From positions 1-5,110 of the forward strand of contig JAPULD010000118.1 in assembly GCA_027295365.1 (NCBI GenBank): a stretch of DNA of 5,110 bases, written 5' to 3'. Within the stretch, counting starts at the first letter, position 1. Each line of letters opens with the position of its first letter. A program made the translations under genes and the position numbers. This document shows, in pieces, positions 4,518-5,110 of this stretch. The DNA comes from Planctomycetota bacterium (lineage in GTDB: Bacteria; Planctomycetota; Phycisphaerae; Phycisphaerales; SM1A02). The notes beneath the pieces are model-generated. The model ran no database searches. It saw only the letters and a program-made list of their open reading frames with translations, and was not told the DNA's origin.

Positions 4518-5110
4518 TTGGCATGTCCTCCGCTAACTGAAGGGCACCGGCCGCGCCGGCGTACATCGGTTCCTCCACGTGGGTGACGTGGCCGCCGCCG
4601 ACCATGTCGAGGCCTTCCTGTATCTTGAGGGTCAGTCCGTCGAGCTGGCCGCCACCACCCGCCAGGATGATGTTGTTGCGGATCCGCTCCTGGAACTCCG
4701 GGTTGAAGGATGCCACCAGCTCGTGGATGCCCTCCAGGATCGGCTTGATGAGGATCGAGCACGCCTTGCTCAGCTGCTTCGTGATGTCGTGCGGGGTTGG
4801 CTTGCCGTCCACCGGAATCAATACTTCGATCGTGTCAGTGGCGTCGCGCACGAACCCGTACTGCTCCTTCCACTGCGTGCACATGTTCACCGTCAGCGAG
4901 GCCTTGGGGTACGCCTCCGTGAGCAGTTCGAACAGCTTCTGATCGACCGAATCACCGGCCACATTGAGGCTCAGCTGATCGTCGTCGCCGGGAACCGTGC
5001 CGTGCATCCGGCACAGGTCGGTCGTGCCCGCCCCGATATCGACCACGAGGGTCTCGTTGATCTGTCCCAGGCCATACGCGACGGCGAAGGGCTCCGAGAC
5101 GACCATGACG
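4492..5110 (-). CDS. mamK: MamK, magnetosome actin-like filament protein, C-terminal part (5' end beyond window)
   Basis: Bacterial actin homologue whose cytoplasmic, ATP-driven filaments align and segregate magnetosome chains. About 205 codons are visible, roughly the last 60% of a protein that is usually near 345 residues; the N-terminal nucleotide-binding half lies outside. Visible blocks are VVSEPFAVAYGL, VVDIGAGTTDLCRMHGTVPG, KEQYGFV, NPEFQERIRNNIILAGGGGQ and the ending ALQLAEDMPSDFWEQL. They match Magnetospirillum MamK (VVSEPFMVGYGL, VDIGAGTTDICALKGTVPG, ending LAEELPPQYWRQL). The Glu of SEPF and the Asp of VDIGAG, 18 residues apart, correspond to Glu143 and Asp161 of that protein, residues important for ATPase activity. 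MreB and ParM lack this combination. The codons are richer in G/C at third positions than those of the his genes. It probably forms the downstream edge of a magnetosome gene cluster. Confidence 0.92.
   Translation of the reverse strand, partial: VMVVSEPFAVAYGLGQINETLVVDIGAGTTDLCRMHGTVPGDDDQLSLNVAGDSVDQKLFELLTEAYPKASLTVNMCTQWKEQYGFVRDATDTIEVLIPVDGKPTPHDITKQLSKACSILIKPILEGIHELVASFNPEFQERIRNNIILAGGGGQLDGLTLKIQEGLDMVGGGHVTHVEEPMYAGAAGALQLAEDMPSDFWEQLR
4527..4531 (-). promoter_or_regulatory. Shine-Dalgarno of the small ORF after mamK
   Basis: GGAGG lies within the mamK codons for AED, nine bases before the GTG at 4517-4515. It is the main argument that the overlapping 47-codon ORF is translated; because it also encodes conserved MamK residues, chance cannot be excluded. 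Confidence 0.45.

Noticed and set aside
4047..4536. Plus-strand open frames (105 and 121 codons) across the his leader gap
   Set aside because: The translations read antisense through the terminator, the leader peptide and the mamK end. The minus-strand elements explain the sequence better.
4492..5110. MreB, ParM or DnaK-type identity for the actin-like gene
   Set aside because: The VVSEPFxVxYG, GTVPG and C-terminal LAEDMPxxFWxQL blocks are MamK-type and not characteristic of MreB, ParM or Hsp70.
1..5110. CRISPR arrays, tRNA/rRNA genes, insertion sequences
   Set aside because: No spaced direct repeats, cloverleaf with conserved T-loop, rRNA blocks or transposase motifs were seen.

Overview
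The window carries two functional blocks, both on the minus strand: the 3' part of a magnetosome actin gene (mamK, running in from the right edge) and a compact histidine biosynthesis operon reading away from it, hisG-hisC-hisB-hisH-hisF-hisA, with hisA cut by the left edge. MamK is essentially diagnostic of magnetotactic bacteria, so the DNA most likely comes from a magnetotactic organism or an uncultured relative with a magnetosome gene cluster. The phylum cannot be fixed from the sequence. The divergent N-terminus of HisH (RTGTANTASV instead of the usual DYGMGN type) and the HisA start (VPSIDLMNGNAVQLVG) remind me of Planctomycetota (Phycisphaerae-like) proteins, but this is a weak inference. 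GC content is moderately high, and the mamK segment has visibly more G/C-ending codons than the his genes.

Layout from the right edge, in the direction of transcription: mamK C-terminal part (5110-4492); a 47-codon small ORF overlapping the mamK end with a good Shine-Dalgarno (4517-4374); a short hairpin (4367-4343); a relatively AT-rich stretch with a tentative promoter (4304-4278); a His-rich leader peptide ORF (4190-4116); overlapping alternative RNA stems ending in a strong intrinsic terminator with a U-tract (4168-4053); then hisG, hisC, hisB, hisH, hisF and the first 18 codons of hisA. All his genes after hisC overlap their predecessor by 4-7 bases, so they are translationally coupled.

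The most interesting element is the 374-base gap between hisG and the small ORF. It holds a complete transcription attenuator of the classical enteric his type: a short ORF with six histidine codons in seven, a 1:2 stem, a 2:3 antiterminator and a 3:4 terminator that are mutually exclusive. The predicted logic is that ribosomes stalled on the His codons free strand 2 to pair with strand 3 and allow hisG transcription, whereas ribosomes that reach the stop codon mask strand 2 and let the terminator form. Transcripts from the mamK side meet no other obvious intrinsic terminator and would also run into this attenuator.

Together the his genes encode steps 1 (HisG), the HisH/HisF synthase, the HisA isomerase (partial), HisB dehydration and HisC transamination. 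hisD, hisI/hisE and the histidinol-phosphate phosphatase are not in view.
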